Notes: generated by a model not told the origin, from the letters alone. A stretch of 64,000 bases of DNA from Agarilytica sp045430345 (GCA_045430345.1 JAILXT010000002.1:124001-188000), one strand, 5' to 3'; shown: positions 1 to 8,000, counted from the first letter of the stretch. Numbers and translations are program-made.

Positions 1-439
1 CTGCAATACCAACGGTATCAGCAGGATTGATAAGCCCTGATGTAAATGACCCGTTATGGGCAATACGACCTTCTTGGTTATAAGCCGCAGTGTTTGGCGT
101 GAAGCCCCCCAAATCACTAAGGGATGCAACGGCAGTAGCCACGCCTGCGCCATACCAACTCGCTAAAGGGCTGCTAATTTCAAAGTAGTAAAACCCTTCG
201 CCTGGGTTGATGGGGCGGTTTCCGCGAACAGCGATCTCTTGATATTGACCGGCCGTCGAAGTGACTGTTAGCTGGTCACCGGAGAGCGCAATATCAGCAT
301 GCTTATCTGTATCACTCCAAAATATAATGCCATCTGTAGGTGCCGCGGTTGCGGTATTTGCCATTAGCATCATCGTCAACGCGACTATGCTTCCTTGAAG
401 ACTCCAAGACTTCTTATAAACTTTTCCGATTAGCGTCAT
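1..439 (-). CDS. Secreted SPRY-like protein, 3' part outside window
   Basis: An open frame of 146 codons starts at an ATG at 439 and runs off the left edge. GGGAG lies five bases upstream, which favours this start over an in-frame ATG at 463. Residues 1-35 look like a signal peptide (basic start, hydrophobic VALTMMLMA, then ANTATAAP). The mature part contains FYYFEI, a Gly/Ala stretch, AYNQEGRI and a segment ending DTVGIA. This pattern recalls SPRY/B30.2-like beta-sandwich domains, where a similar Gly-Asp-Thr-Val-Gly motif occurs. The protein is probably exported. Its substrate or partner is unknown and the domain call is tentative. Confidence 0.6.
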   Translation of the reverse strand, partial: MTLIGKVYKKSWSLQGSIVALTMMLMANTATAAPTDGIIFWSDTDKHADIALSGDQLTVTSTAGQYQEIAVRGNRPINPGEGFYYFEISSPLASWYGAGVATAVASLSDLGGFTPNTAAYNQEGRIAHNGSFTSGLINPADTVGIA

Positions 440-803
440 CACAACTCCCGAACCTTTTGACATAAAAATAACTAATTTTGCTACCATCAAAGCAAAAATT
501 ATGCCGCGAGGCAAAGCCATGTTAAACCATTGATTTATATGTATTTTTTATTCAATCTTGGTTGAAAAACAAACACTTTGTAAGGAATGCTGACAGTGCC
601 ATGTGTCGCGTATCTCATTCCTCAGCCGTAAAAATGATCAAGACGGGTAGGAGAACGGCATCCGACTGCACAGAAAATGGAGAGAGAAAACTAGCTGGAT
701 ATTTTTAAGAGAAAATAGACAAACGCTGGTGCTCGGGTGAGAACGGAAATCTCAATGACGGCACCAGGTCAAAACGCGGCACAAAGTCCGTGTTGCTAAA
801 TAA
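440..803. other. Intergenic region, no gene seen
   Basis: This AT-rich spacer lies between the secreted-protein gene and the cold-shock gene. It should hold the promoter of the leftward gene starting at 439. I find no convincing ORF, RNA gene or repeat. The only clear structure near it is the cold-shock terminator at its right end. Confidence 0.5.
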
Positions 804-826
804 AGGGCAGCGCTACTAGCTACCCT
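804..826 (-). terminator. Terminator of the cold-shock gene
   Basis: Read leftward, the sequence forms an 8-bp stem (AGGGTAGC with GCTGCCCT, one G-T pair) around a 7-nt loop, followed by TTTATTTAG. It lies 12 bases past the cold-shock stop codon. The U-tract is interrupted, so termination may be partial. Confidence 0.6.
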
Positions 827-837
827 GGATTCAGTCG

Positions 838-1047
838 TTACAGGGCAACGATGTTCTCAGCCTGTGGGCCTTTCTTACCATCTGTAACATTAAATTCTAC
901 TTTTTGGCCTTCAGCAAGAGTCTTAAAACCGTCGCCTGAAATAGCGCTAAAGTGAGCAAAAACGTCTGGACCAGAAGCTTGCTCAATAAATCCAAAACCT
1001 TTAGTTTCGTTGAACCACTTAACGGTTCCGGTTACTTTGTCTGACAT
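838..1047 (-). CDS. Cold-shock protein, CspA family
   Basis: This 69-residue protein has the standard family length and is a single cold-shock (OB-fold) domain. RNP1 is visible as KGFGFI at about residues 16-21 and RNP2 as VFAHFSAI at about 29-36. Such proteins bind single-stranded RNA and DNA and melt mRNA secondary structure. It is monocistronic, with its own promoter at about 1200-1225 and a terminator at 804-826. The leader of about 140 nt is long, as in genes such as cspA, where the leader gives cold-induced translation. Whether this paralogue is cold-inducible cannot be seen from sequence. Confidence 0.95.
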   Translation of the reverse strand: MSDKVTGTVKWFNETKGFGFIEQASGPDVFAHFSAISGDGFKTLAEGQKVEFNVTDGKKGPQAENIVAL

Positions 1048-1197
1048 AAAAAATTTCCTAGTAATTTGAGAGTAATAACGGCCATAAATTGGACCGTATG
1101 GCTGGAAGCGAGCGATTACTTATAAACTACAGGACGATTTAACAGGATGTAAATTCGAAATAGACAATAAGATAAAATACACCTTCAAGCTACCGCG

Positions 1198-1225
1198 ACT
1201 ATACGCCCTTTAGAGAAGTTGTCAA
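1198..1225 (-). promoter_or_regulatory. Promoter of the cold-shock gene
   Basis: Read leftward, a perfect -35 box TTGACA (1225-1220) is followed by a 16-bp spacer and a -10 box TATAGT (1203-1198). Transcription would start near 1191 and give a 5' leader of about 143 nt. Confidence 0.75.
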
Positions 1226-1245
1226 TTTTTTGCAAACGAAAATAA

Positions 1246-1267
1246 ACGCGCCGTTATAACGGCGCGT
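1246..1267 (-). terminator. Terminator of the trp operon
   Basis: A perfect palindrome with 11-bp GC-rich arms (ACGCGCCGTTA and its complement) is followed, leftward, by TTATTTTCG. It lies about 100 bases after the trpG stop and just before the cold-shock promoter, so it insulates the two units. Confidence 0.8.
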
Positions 1268-1370
1268 GACTCAACTTTTTGCCCCGTAGGAACGCGTGCA
1301 ATCGTTAAAAATACGGTCCTCATTATGAAGCAGCTGTCACATTTTGTGTCGCAACAACCGAAACTGAAAA

Positions 1371-2030
1371 CTAAGAAAACAGGAAGTTTTTGATAAGCTC
1401 TTTACCGCCTTCGGTCGCAAAAGATTCTGGGTGAAACTGGATGCCGTATATGGGGTAGTCTTTATGCTGAACTCCCATAATCTCAAAACCTTCACGACTT
1501 CTAATTTTATTTATGTCCATAAATTCATCGCTACACAAGTCACCGACAACCGCAGTTAGCATTAAGCTTTCTGGCAGTGTTACTGATTCCGCTTTTAATG
1601 AGTGATAACGCATGACTTCTAACTGATCTGGAATATTACGAAACATGCCTTTGCCATCGTGGGAAATAGGACTAATTTTTCCATGCATGGGCACGCGCGC
1701 TTTAACAACCTTGCCGCCAAAAACATGCACAATACCTTGCATACCCAAACACACACCGAGTAACGGAACTGTCGGGCCAAACTCGTTTATGACGCTGGCA
1801 CATACGCCAAAATATCGTTCGTCATCCGGAGAACCTGGCCCAGGGGAAATAATGATGCGGTCAGGTTGTATTTGCCTAATTTCTTCAAGACTTACTTCGT
1901 CATTTCGTTTAACGACAATTTGAAAATCGGCTATCGTACCTTGGCTTTTTTCTGCCGTTAAAATTTCTCCGATAAATTGATACAAGTTATAAGTAAAGGA
2001 ATCGTAGTTATCAATAATAAATACTTTCAT
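1371..2030 (-). CDS. trpG: Anthranilate synthase component II (glutamine amidotransferase)
   Basis: This 219-residue class I glutamine amidotransferase releases ammonia from glutamine for anthranilate synthesis. The N-terminal IDNYDSFTYNL, the oxyanion-strand region ISPGPGSPDD (about 61-70), the nucleophile elbow GVCLGMQ (about 92-98) and the C-terminal FHPES (about 198-202) are all present. It starts seven bases after the trpE stop, with GGGGAG in the end of trpE as ribosome site, so the two are translationally coupled. PabA is the close alternative (the subunit is shared with folate synthesis in some bacteria). Linkage to trpR and trpE favours TrpG. Confidence 0.88.
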   Translation of the reverse strand: MKVFIIDNYDSFTYNLYQFIGEILTAEKSQGTIADFQIVVKRNDEVSLEEIRQIQPDRIIISPGPGSPDDERYFGVCASVINEFGPTVPLLGVCLGMQGIVHVFGGKVVKARVPMHGKISPISHDGKGMFRNIPDQLEVMRYHSLKAESVTLPESLMLTAVVGDLCSDEFMDINKIRSREGFEIMGVQHKDYPIYGIQFHPESFATEGGKELIKNFLFS

Positions 2031-2032
2031 GC

Positions 2033-3442
2033 TTACGTCTCCCCTTCTTTTGGTAAAAATTTATCGAGCACTTTTTTGGTACCCGCGAATTTACGTTTTA
2101 TTTCTTCGTATTCATCTTCTGGGTTCGAATCAAATACATTGCCGCCACAGGTTTGCACATACGCTTTTTCACCGTTGGCAAAGACACTGCGAATGGGGAT
2201 AGCGAAGGTACAGTCACCATTAAAGGCAAAATGCCCCACCGCACCGCCGTATGGCCCACGCCCTTCTCCTTCCAAGTCATCGATAATTTTCATCGCCTCT
2301 ATTTTAGGGGCGCCGGTAAGGGTACCCGCGGGAAAATTGCTGGCTAAGGCCGAAAACATGTCTTCTTTATCTGAGATAATACCCACGATCTCGCTCGCAA
2401 TATGTTGCACGTGACTGAACCGTTTTATATCCATCAGACTGCGCACTTTAACGGTGCCAAATTGTGCAACTCGGCCGATATCATTCCGATGCAGATCAAC
2501 AATCATATTGTGTTCTGCAATTTCTTTGGGATCATTGAGTAACACACGTGCAAGTGCCGTATCTTCTTTTTCATCCACACCCCGTTTTGTTGTTCCTGCC
2601 AAAGGGAATGTTTCCATTTCGCCTTGACGTAAACGGAATAATAATTCCGGACTAGCCCCAATAAGCTTTTGTTCGCCAAATTTTACATAGTACATTTGCG
2701 GTGATGGGTTAACATCGCGCAGCGATTCATAAATACGTATTGCATCACCTTCAATTCGAAAATATTTTTTAAAGCCCACCTCTGTTTGGAATATCTTACC
2801 GTCGACAATATCCTGTTTGACTTTTAATACTGCGGCGCGATGCTGATCTTTACTCATCGTCTCGCCAATGGGGATTACACTTAACTCACCACTTACCACA
2901 TTTTCTTCACTGATCAATGACTCCACTAAAGGCAATCGATTATCGTCGTAATGAAAATAGAATATCTCACCGGTCATCTTGTCGAGGATTAAACCATCTT
3001 TAAATAAACCAAAACGAAAGGCGTCAAACATCTCACTTTTCTGTAGGCTAAGCGAAGGTTCAAAATAATTCATCGCGTCGTAACCCAAGTAACCGGTTAA
3101 GCCGCCAGCATATTTACGTGAAATTATATTCTGCGGAACAATATCGCGTAATAAGTAGTAGGGATTCTCGCTTTCATATTTTTCGACATTTCCCTCTCGG
3201 TCTTCAATCGAAAGCGTATTGCCATTGGCATACAACACTTTTTCTGGGTCGAAACCAATAATGGAGTGGCGAGCGATATGGCTATCTTCACCAAGAGATT
3301 CTAAATAGAAGCAATTTGTAAACTGACGCTCTATTTTTTTAAACAGGCCAAAAAAATCACATTCTGCAGTAATCGCAATGTAGGTCGGTTTACGCGGCAG
3401 CTCAATTTTTGCCGGTTTCTTTTTCATGGTTGGTTGGCTCAT
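2033..3442 (-). CDS. trpE: Anthranilate synthase component I
   Basis: This 469-residue chorismate-utilising enzyme makes anthranilate from chorismate with ammonia supplied by TrpG, the first committed step of tryptophan synthesis. The N-terminal FYLESLGED followed by IIGF resembles the tryptophan-binding LES region of TrpE. The catalytic half has KIFQTEVG, IGASPELLFR, FPLAGT, AEHNMIVDLHRND and the C-terminal GAPKIEAM and GGAVGHF motifs. PabB shares most of this domain, so the TrpE call also rests on the neighbouring trpR. The ATG is only five bases after the trpR stop with no strong ribosome site, suggesting coupling. Confidence 0.87.
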   Translation of the reverse strand: MSQPTMKKKPAKIELPRKPTYIAITAECDFFGLFKKIERQFTNCFYLESLGEDSHIARHSIIGFDPEKVLYANGNTLSIEDREGNVEKYESENPYYLLRDIVPQNIISRKYAGGLTGYLGYDAMNYFEPSLSLQKSEMFDAFRFGLFKDGLILDKMTGEIFYFHYDDNRLPLVESLISEENVVSGELSVIPIGETMSKDQHRAAVLKVKQDIVDGKIFQTEVGFKKYFRIEGDAIRIYESLRDVNPSPQMYYVKFGEQKLIGASPELLFRLRQGEMETFPLAGTTKRGVDEKEDTALARVLLNDPKEIAEHNMIVDLHRNDIGRVAQFGTVKVRSLMDIKRFSHVQHIASEIVGIISDKEDMFSALASNFPAGTLTGAPKIEAMKIIDDLEGEGRGPYGGAVGHFAFNGDCTFAIPIRSVFANGEKAYVQTCGGNVFDSNPEDEYEEIKRKFAGTKKVLDKFLPKEGET

Positions 3443-3447
3443 ATTCG

Positions 3448-3708
3448 TTAAGATTTAGACTTTAATGCGCGTGAACCTCGGGTTACTGTGGCGATACCCA
3501 CACCCAAAGATTCCGCGATCTGCCGCTGTGGCATCCCAGACTTCAATAATTTGAAGATTTGTAATCGCTTACTGATTTCATCTATCTCGGTATCCGTGAG
3601 CAAATCTCTCAATATTAGCTCCAGGTCGTCGGGCGCCTTCGCCGACAACAAGTGCTCCATGAGCTCTTGGATAAATGAATCATAGTGATGTGAAGCTGAT
3701 GTACTCAT
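3448..3708 (-). CDS. trpR: Trp operon repressor
   Basis: An 86-residue all-helical DNA-binding protein of the TrpR family, slightly shorter than the E. coli protein (108). The helix-turn-helix is visible as MPQRQIAESLGVGIATVTRGSRALK near residues 58-82, preceded by the family-typical DLLTDTEIDEISKRLQIFKLL. In the family, L-tryptophan is the co-repressor. Here trpR is first in an operon with trpE and trpG, so it should repress itself and its targets together. The ATG has no Shine-Dalgarno sequence and lies within a few bases of the predicted transcription start. Confidence 0.93.
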   Translation of the reverse strand: MSTSASHHYDSFIQELMEHLLSAKAPDDLELILRDLLTDTEIDEISKRLQIFKLLKSGMPQRQIAESLGVGIATVTRGSRALKSKS

Positions 3709-3744
3709 GTACTAGTACACTATCACACAATCGCGCATAGTCAA
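3708..3744 (-). promoter_or_regulatory. trpR-trpE-trpG promoter with overlapping TrpR-type operator
   Basis: Leftward, the -35 box TTGACT (3744-3739), a 16-bp spacer and the -10 box TAGTGT (3722-3717) are followed by a perfect 12-bp palindrome TGTACTAGTACA (3719-3708). The palindrome overlaps the -10 box and touches the ATG. ACTAGT is the core of known TrpR operators. The predicted start site lies about 0-3 bases before the ATG, leaving no room for a trpL attenuator. Confidence 0.72.
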
Positions 3745-3855
3745 AGCTTTCGTTGTTTTGTGTCTATGAATATATGAAGGTGAATGGGTATATAGAAGGA
3801 GGGAGATCAGTGGCGCGTAAACCCGTCGCTATGCTTAGACATCAGCACAAAAAAA

Positions 3856-3881
3856 GCGAGCCCGCGGAATTTATGGCTCGC
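3856..3881 (-). terminator. Terminator of the receiver-like gene
   Basis: Leftward, a 7-bp stem GCGAGCC / GGCTCGC is followed by seven T residues, 17 bases after the stop at 3898. This is a strong intrinsic terminator. Confidence 0.85.
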
Positions 3882-3897
3882 AAAATGGCTTGGATCG

Positions 3898-4191
3898 TTA
3901 GTGTTTAATAAAGGTCGTACCATCTGGTGATGCATACCCACCATCAACGAGCGCTGTCATCAAAACCATACGTTTAGTACGATCCTTTTCCGTAATGACC
4001 ACAAACTCGGGCAACACATTTTTTTTGATTGCCCAAGATAAAACGCTTTGTCCGTTTTCTCGACCATTTAAATAGTAGTCCACCGCCACAATGGAGATCA
4101 TGTGTTCATTTAATATTTTCTTGGCCGCGTAAGAATCCGCACAGTAAAAATCTGCGCTATAGCTACCTCGTCTACTTACTGCTAATCTCAT
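3898..4191 (-). CDS. Small receiver-like protein, function unknown
   Basis: A 97-residue protein with an AGGAGGTAAAA ribosome site just before the ATG, so it is very likely real. The strand-like ISIVAVDYYL, then QSVLSWAIKK, PEFVVITEKD and a C-terminal helix resemble the alpha/beta order of a compact receiver fold. In particular it recalls the cyclic-phosphate-processing receiver-like family, where an Asp-containing SFDHDL-type strand is typical. A standard phospho-acceptor set is not evident. It is monocistronic with its own terminator. I do not assign a function. Confidence 0.6.
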   Translation of the reverse strand: MRLAVSRRGSYSADFYCADSYAAKKILNEHMISIVAVDYYLNGRENGQSVLSWAIKKNVLPEFVVITEKDRTKRMVLMTALVDGGYASPDGTTFIKH

Positions 4192-4294
4192 TTTTACCTC
4201 CTTTTACGCTATTGTTTTGCATTCGATGTTTCCTTACTTCCCTGTACTCCGTTGCGCTTCAATGCGCAGGAAACAAAACCTTTTTTCGAAAAAT

Positions 4295-4331
4295 AAAAAG
4301 CCCCAGTTAGCAATGCCAACCGGGGCTTTTT
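4295..4331. terminator. Bidirectional terminator
   Basis: AAAAAGCCCC pairs with GGGGCTTTTT around a short loop, with A-tract and T-tract on the two sides, so it can act in both directions. Leftward it ends the transcript of the tiny ORF at 4373-4486. A second hairpin, GGAAGGC ACTC GCCTTCC (4338-4355), precedes it in that transcript. Confidence 0.85.
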
Positions 4332-4372
4332 ATTTCCGGAAGGCACTCGCCTTCCTAATTCGGAAAGCCTAG

Positions 4373-4486
4373 TTATGTAGGTGCAGTATTCACCATATTT
4401 TTAATATCGCGATATAAACACACCTTACGGCGAAGCCAAGACGGCATCAAAGAAAACTGTTCTGCGGTGGCAATATGGTTATTCAT
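4373..4486 (-). CDS. Tiny ORF 1, 37 residues, unknown
   Basis: ATG at 4486 to TAA at 4373 encodes 37 residues containing FSLMPSWLRR and YRDI. The start is preceded by CAGAGAATATT, nearly the same leader as tiny ORF 2 (CAGAGAATACTC). Both peptides contain an SLxPS motif and both ORFs are followed by a hairpin and a strong terminator. These parallels suggest paralogous small protein genes, or leader or dual-function RNAs. There is no signal peptide and no membrane segment. No family is recognised. Confidence 0.55.
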   Translation of the reverse strand: MNNHIATAEQFSLMPSWLRRKVCLYRDIKNMVNTAPT

Positions 4487-4792
4487 AATATTCTCTGGTT
4501 TAGTGAAACTGCGTACAGGTTAGCGATATATTTTTTGTTTATCAAATAGAAATAAGAATCAAAAAACCCATATATATCAATAGGTTATATATATTTTGAT
4601 GCCGGTGTTTTTCCTTCTACGCGGGTGGTCCTATCACGGAATTTTGTAATATCTCAGACAGGGGGATTTTTGAAAAGTTGAGAACCACCAACTTATCTTT
4701 ACCAATAAAATTTAACGTCATTATTTATAACGAAATGGTCTAGTGTTTTTTAACAAATAACTTTCCTCTAACGAATTAACTTTTCATAGGTA
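4487..4792. other. AT-rich spacer between two tiny ORFs
   Basis: This spacer holds the upstream region of tiny ORF 1 (transcribed leftward), with AT-rich runs at about 4520-4600 where its promoter should lie. I see only weak promoter candidates and no other ORF, repeat or RNA gene. Confidence 0.4.
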
Positions 4793-4836
4793 TAAAAAAA
4801 CCCGGAAGGTTAAGGCCTTCCGGGTTTCTTTTTTGA
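4793..4836. terminator. Strong terminator after tiny ORF 2, potentially bidirectional
   Basis: AAACCCGGAAGG pairs with CCTTCCGGGTTT around a short loop. Seven A residues lie on the left and a T-rich run on the right, so leftward transcripts end in a good U-tract. A second hairpin with arms TCTGG..GGC and GCC..CCAGA sits between this terminator and the tiny ORF (about 4845-4870). Confidence 0.85.
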
Positions 4837-4876
4837 AGAGAAATCTGGAAGGCTTTTCGCCAACCAGATATACGAT

Positions 4877-4972
4877 CTAGTCAGCAACCAACTCAATGTA
4901 GCGAATCACCCATGCGCATGACGGCGCTAGGCTAATATCGCGTTGTGTATTTAACATAAAGTGTTTTTTCAC
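4877..4972 (-). CDS. Tiny ORF 2, 31 residues, unknown
   Basis: A GTG at 4972 opens 31 codons ending in TAG at 4877. The GTG is chosen because the upstream CAGAGAATACTC matches the leader of tiny ORF 1; an internal ATG at 4957 would give 26 residues. The peptide contains RDISLAPS and WVIRYIELVAD. It shares SLxPS with tiny ORF 1. A good promoter (5005-5034) and a strong terminator (4793-4836) frame it, so a short transcript of about 200 nt is likely. Whether the peptide or the RNA is functional is unknown. Confidence 0.5.
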   Translation of the reverse strand: MKKHFMLNTQRDISLAPSCAWVIRYIELVAD

Positions 4973-5004
4973 GAGTATTCTCTGATCAGGTTCGCTTTTC
5001 ATCG

Positions 5005-5034
5005 ATTATAGACCGTTCCCATTTCAATTTACAA
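5005..5034 (-). promoter_or_regulatory. Promoter of tiny ORF 2
   Basis: Leftward, -35 TTGTAA (5034-5029), an 18-bp spacer and a perfect -10 TATAAT (5010-5005). The start site would be near 4998, giving a leader of about 25 nt to the GTG at 4972. The promoter lies after the stop of the upstream gene at 5066. Confidence 0.7.
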
Positions 5035-5065
5035 TCGCTTTACCAGTAAGCATGTACGTTTTCGC

Positions 5066-5620
5066 TTAATGAATATAATGCGGTTGCTTATTAGGCTTTA
5101 TGCGGATGTTCCTCAACGACACCGGTGTCTTTTCGTTACCTTTTTCTTTCGATTGTTCGCAGTGCTTTGCCTTTGAAAATAGTTTTCTTATCTCAGCCTC
5201 TTTACGCCCTTCAAACATGGCTATTTTCTCTTCTCTTTCAACACGTTCATAGTAATACTGTAAATCGGCTAATAACGCATTTGTTGGGAGTTTCACACCA
5301 TCAGCTACACCACTGGATACCCTTGATAACAACCTAACCGCAGCCGGGTAGTTGTTTTCAGCTAGCTGAACATCGATTAAAAATTCTAATGGCTTTATCA
5401 GATGTATATCAGAAAAGAGCTGCCGTCGATGACATCGTAGCCGCAGCAACGCAATTTCTAACGCGCTTCTAAAATAGATATCCGCAGATTCAATACGACA
5501 ATGTATATGCGCAACAATAGCTCGCTGCATCAGTTCGTTCCACGACGAGAATGCTTGTTGCTCTGAGTTGGTTAGTTTTTCAATGTGGGCCGGACAAAAG
5601 TATCTCGAGTTCATGGACAT
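5066..5620 (-). CDS. Orphan protein under a Fur box, helical
   Basis: A 184-residue, mainly helical protein with no signal peptide or membrane segment. It begins with a Cys-containing segment RYFCPAHIEKL. A middle part with AEADIYFRSALE-like helices and NNYPAAVRLL resembles TPR-type helical hairpins. A charged tail rich in Lys and Glu follows. It is the only gene directly downstream of a consensus Fur box placed across its promoter at 5708-5736. It should therefore be derepressed under iron limitation. It stands alone and convergent genes are absent. No family is recognised. Confidence 0.7.
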   Translation of the reverse strand: MSMNSRYFCPAHIEKLTNSEQQAFSSWNELMQRAIVAHIHCRIESADIYFRSALEIALLRLRCHRRQLFSDIHLIKPLEFLIDVQLAENNYPAAVRLLSRVSSGVADGVKLPTNALLADLQYYYERVEREEKIAMFEGRKEAEIRKLFSKAKHCEQSKEKGNEKTPVSLRNIRIKPNKQPHYIH

Positions 5621-5707
5621 ACACCCCTAGCGGTTTGGCTGAATACAGCTAGGCACGTATCTTTTGTCTATGTTTCCACAAAACAAGACGGCCCTAGCAA
5701 CACACCA

Positions 5708-5736
5708 AATGATAATGATTATCATTTGCAAGTCAA
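5708..5736 (-). promoter_or_regulatory. Fur box overlapping a promoter
   Basis: The 19-bp sequence AATGATAATGATTATCATT (5708-5726) closely matches the classical Fur consensus of GATAAT repeats. On the leftward strand it covers the spacer and -10 (TATCAT, 5714-5709) of a promoter whose -35 is TTGACT (5736-5731), spacing 16. Iron-loaded Fur bound here would block transcription of the 184-residue gene. Confidence 0.85.
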
Positions 5737-5864
5737 CCATTTCTGCCGCCTGTTTTTGGATATACCCGACGTTTTAATATTAAAGCGTATTTTTCAAAGC
5801 TTTCTCTCGTTCTAACCGAATCTAATTTACCGTGTTATGCATACCGTTTCGCTCAACTAAACCA

Positions 5865-7928
5865 TCAAAACGTCATTCGGAAAGAAAGCGCCGGAATAAT
5901 CCCGTTTGATACCGTATCAGTCGTTACGACCGGGTCTTCAGTACTTTGTACTTCTTCGTAATCCAAGGAGCGATCGGTGACATTTTTACGATTAAGCGCA
6001 TTTACTACATCAAAAATAACAGAGGCAGGGATTGAACCCATATTGAAGTCCCACTTAAACCTAATATCCAACCGACTATATATTGGTAGTCGGTCAGAAT
6101 AAGGTTCATCGTATTCCGGTAATACTGCATCTTCAAAATATGGATTATCCTGTACGCCTATAACTGGCGTATATGCGGCACCCGAACGAACGCTCCAACG
6201 CCAACCCACGTCAAACCACGAAGTAAAACGATAATTCGTTACCCAATTAAAAACGATAGGCGTATCCAGATAATAATCTACATCTTCGCCTGTTCGTTCA
6301 TTCGTTCTTTTACTTTCCGCGTAACTTAACGCTACCCAGCCGTACCACTTATCGGTCAGCGTTTTATTCACAAACAGTTCAACACCATTCGCTTCGCCTT
6401 TAACGTCATTGCTATAGAGCTGTTCAAAATCGGGTTCTTCCTGACTTAAGCCCAAAGGTAAGTTTTTAAGTTTTTTGTGATATAGCTCTACGGACCAACT
6501 CCAACCGTCATCCAACGTGTTTTCAATCCCAAAGGTTGTGTGGCTAGCGGTAGGGGATTTTAGGTCCGGATTGCCGATTGTGGGTAAGACTAATGAGACA
6601 TCCGGGAAGCGATTGTATTTCCCATATTTTGAAAATAGTCGCCAATTTGAATTGGCCTGATAGTCCACGGAATATCGTGGATGTGTGAAATCTTCATCTG
6701 TGTAATCATTGCTTTGCCACTGTATCCCGATATCCATGGTCAGCTTGTCATTAACCGCCCAGGTTTCATTTATATACGCTAGCTTGTCACTCACATCTAA
6801 CGGTATTTCATCGGAAACTCGTTCCACTCTATTTAATAAACAATCCGTTTCGAACTCAGTACAGATAAAAAGTATCTGATCGTAGCTGATATCATAGTGT
6901 TGCTTCGTCCCACTCGCACCCACACCCAGCTTATGTTGCTTACCTAAACTACGACTGTAATGTGCTCTGGCAGATTTTTGATTAAGTGTGTAGTTAAAGA
7001 AAAAGTCATCACCCCAGTTCACACGGTATGAACCTTTATAATTTCCTATGCCTATTTTTGACTCATCGCTGTCGCCATTATATTCCCAGACAATATTTTG
7101 ACCGTCGTAATTGTTTTCAATTTTTGCGTCGCCCTCAAAATCAGGGTTACTGCGTACGAAATCGGATTCGCGGGTAAATGCTGCTTCTGCTAGATCATCG
7201 GCACCATTTAACAATAGTTCTATACTGTGTTCGCTGCTGATATCCCATTGGGTTTTAAATTGATAATCACTGTCTTGGGGTACTTCTTCAATGACTATTC
7301 CATCCTCCTCTTCCCCAGTCGGAATAAATAGATGAATGAGGCTTTTACGGTAAGAAAGATAAAATGCGCTGTTCTCCGAAATAGCGCTCTCCATAAATAT
7401 TCCTGAACGCAACATACTTAGATCTAATGTAGTTTCTAGGTCTTGATTCTTTGGGTCTCTCAACTCTATGTCAAATACCGCGCCCGTCACATTTCCATAC
7501 TCTGGACCAAATCCCGCTGAGTACATCTGAAAATTACGCAGGATATATTCACTGTATATGGAGTTTGTGAATGTATGAAAGACATAACCTGTCTGCATAA
7601 AATCAGCATAAAAACGATTATCTTCAGGAGAGGAGCCCCGCACCGCTGGCGTACCGCCATCTCCCTCACTATAGATAACTCCCGGTAAACTAAATACTGC
7701 GGCGATCGGATCACCAATCGCTCCAGGCATATCCACCAGCTTTTGGGCATCTTCGGTGATTTGGGTGAAGTTACCTCGTCGGCTACCAATAACTTCTGTT
7801 TCCTCAATAAGTGGGTCTGTTTTATCCAACCCAGTCTCATCCCTTTTTGTTTCTTCAGCGATACTACAAAGTGGTCCCATAAGTATGAGTGTGCCCATTG
7901 CCGCTAGAAGTTGACGTGTTCTAAACAA
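5865..7928 (-). CDS. TonB-dependent outer-membrane receptor
   Basis: A 687-residue protein with a signal peptide (basic start, hydrophobic LLAAMGTLILMGPL), a plug domain and a beta-barrel ending in the aromatic FRMTF typical of outer-membrane proteins. In the plug, AVFSLPGVIY, AVRGSSPEDNRFYADF and GPEYGNVTGAVFDIELRDP are recognisable. There is no N-terminal STN domain. The start is a TTG at 7928 with AAGGA upstream; a later Met would remove the basic end of the signal. It is last in a same-strand cluster with a DUF2214 protein, an SDR enzyme and a GNAT enzyme. The substrate is unknown. The nearby Fur box drives the next gene, not this one. Confidence 0.9.
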   Translation of the reverse strand: MFRTRQLLAAMGTLILMGPLCSIAEETKRDETGLDKTDPLIEETEVIGSRRGNFTQITEDAQKLVDMPGAIGDPIAAVFSLPGVIYSEGDGGTPAVRGSSPEDNRFYADFMQTGYVFHTFTNSIYSEYILRNFQMYSAGFGPEYGNVTGAVFDIELRDPKNQDLETTLDLSMLRSGIFMESAISENSAFYLSYRKSLIHLFIPTGEEEDGIVIEEVPQDSDYQFKTQWDISSEHSIELLLNGADDLAEAAFTRESDFVRSNPDFEGDAKIENNYDGQNIVWEYNGDSDESKIGIGNYKGSYRVNWGDDFFFNYTLNQKSARAHYSRSLGKQHKLGVGASGTKQHYDISYDQILFICTEFETDCLLNRVERVSDEIPLDVSDKLAYINETWAVNDKLTMDIGIQWQSNDYTDEDFTHPRYSVDYQANSNWRLFSKYGKYNRFPDVSLVLPTIGNPDLKSPTASHTTFGIENTLDDGWSWSVELYHKKLKNLPLGLSQEEPDFEQLYSNDVKGEANGVELFVNKTLTDKWYGWVALSYAESKRTNERTGEDVDYYLDTPIVFNWVTNYRFTSWFDVGWRWSVRSGAAYTPVIGVQDNPYFEDAVLPEYDEPYSDRLPIYSRLDIRFKWDFNMGSIPASVIFDVVNALNRKNVTDRSLDYEEVQSTEDPVVTTDTVSNGIIPALSFRMTF

Positions 7929-8000
7929 AATTTCTATTCCTTCTACTATTTCTATTAATTACCATGTCGTTTCAATACAACCAACAAAATCATTTATTCC

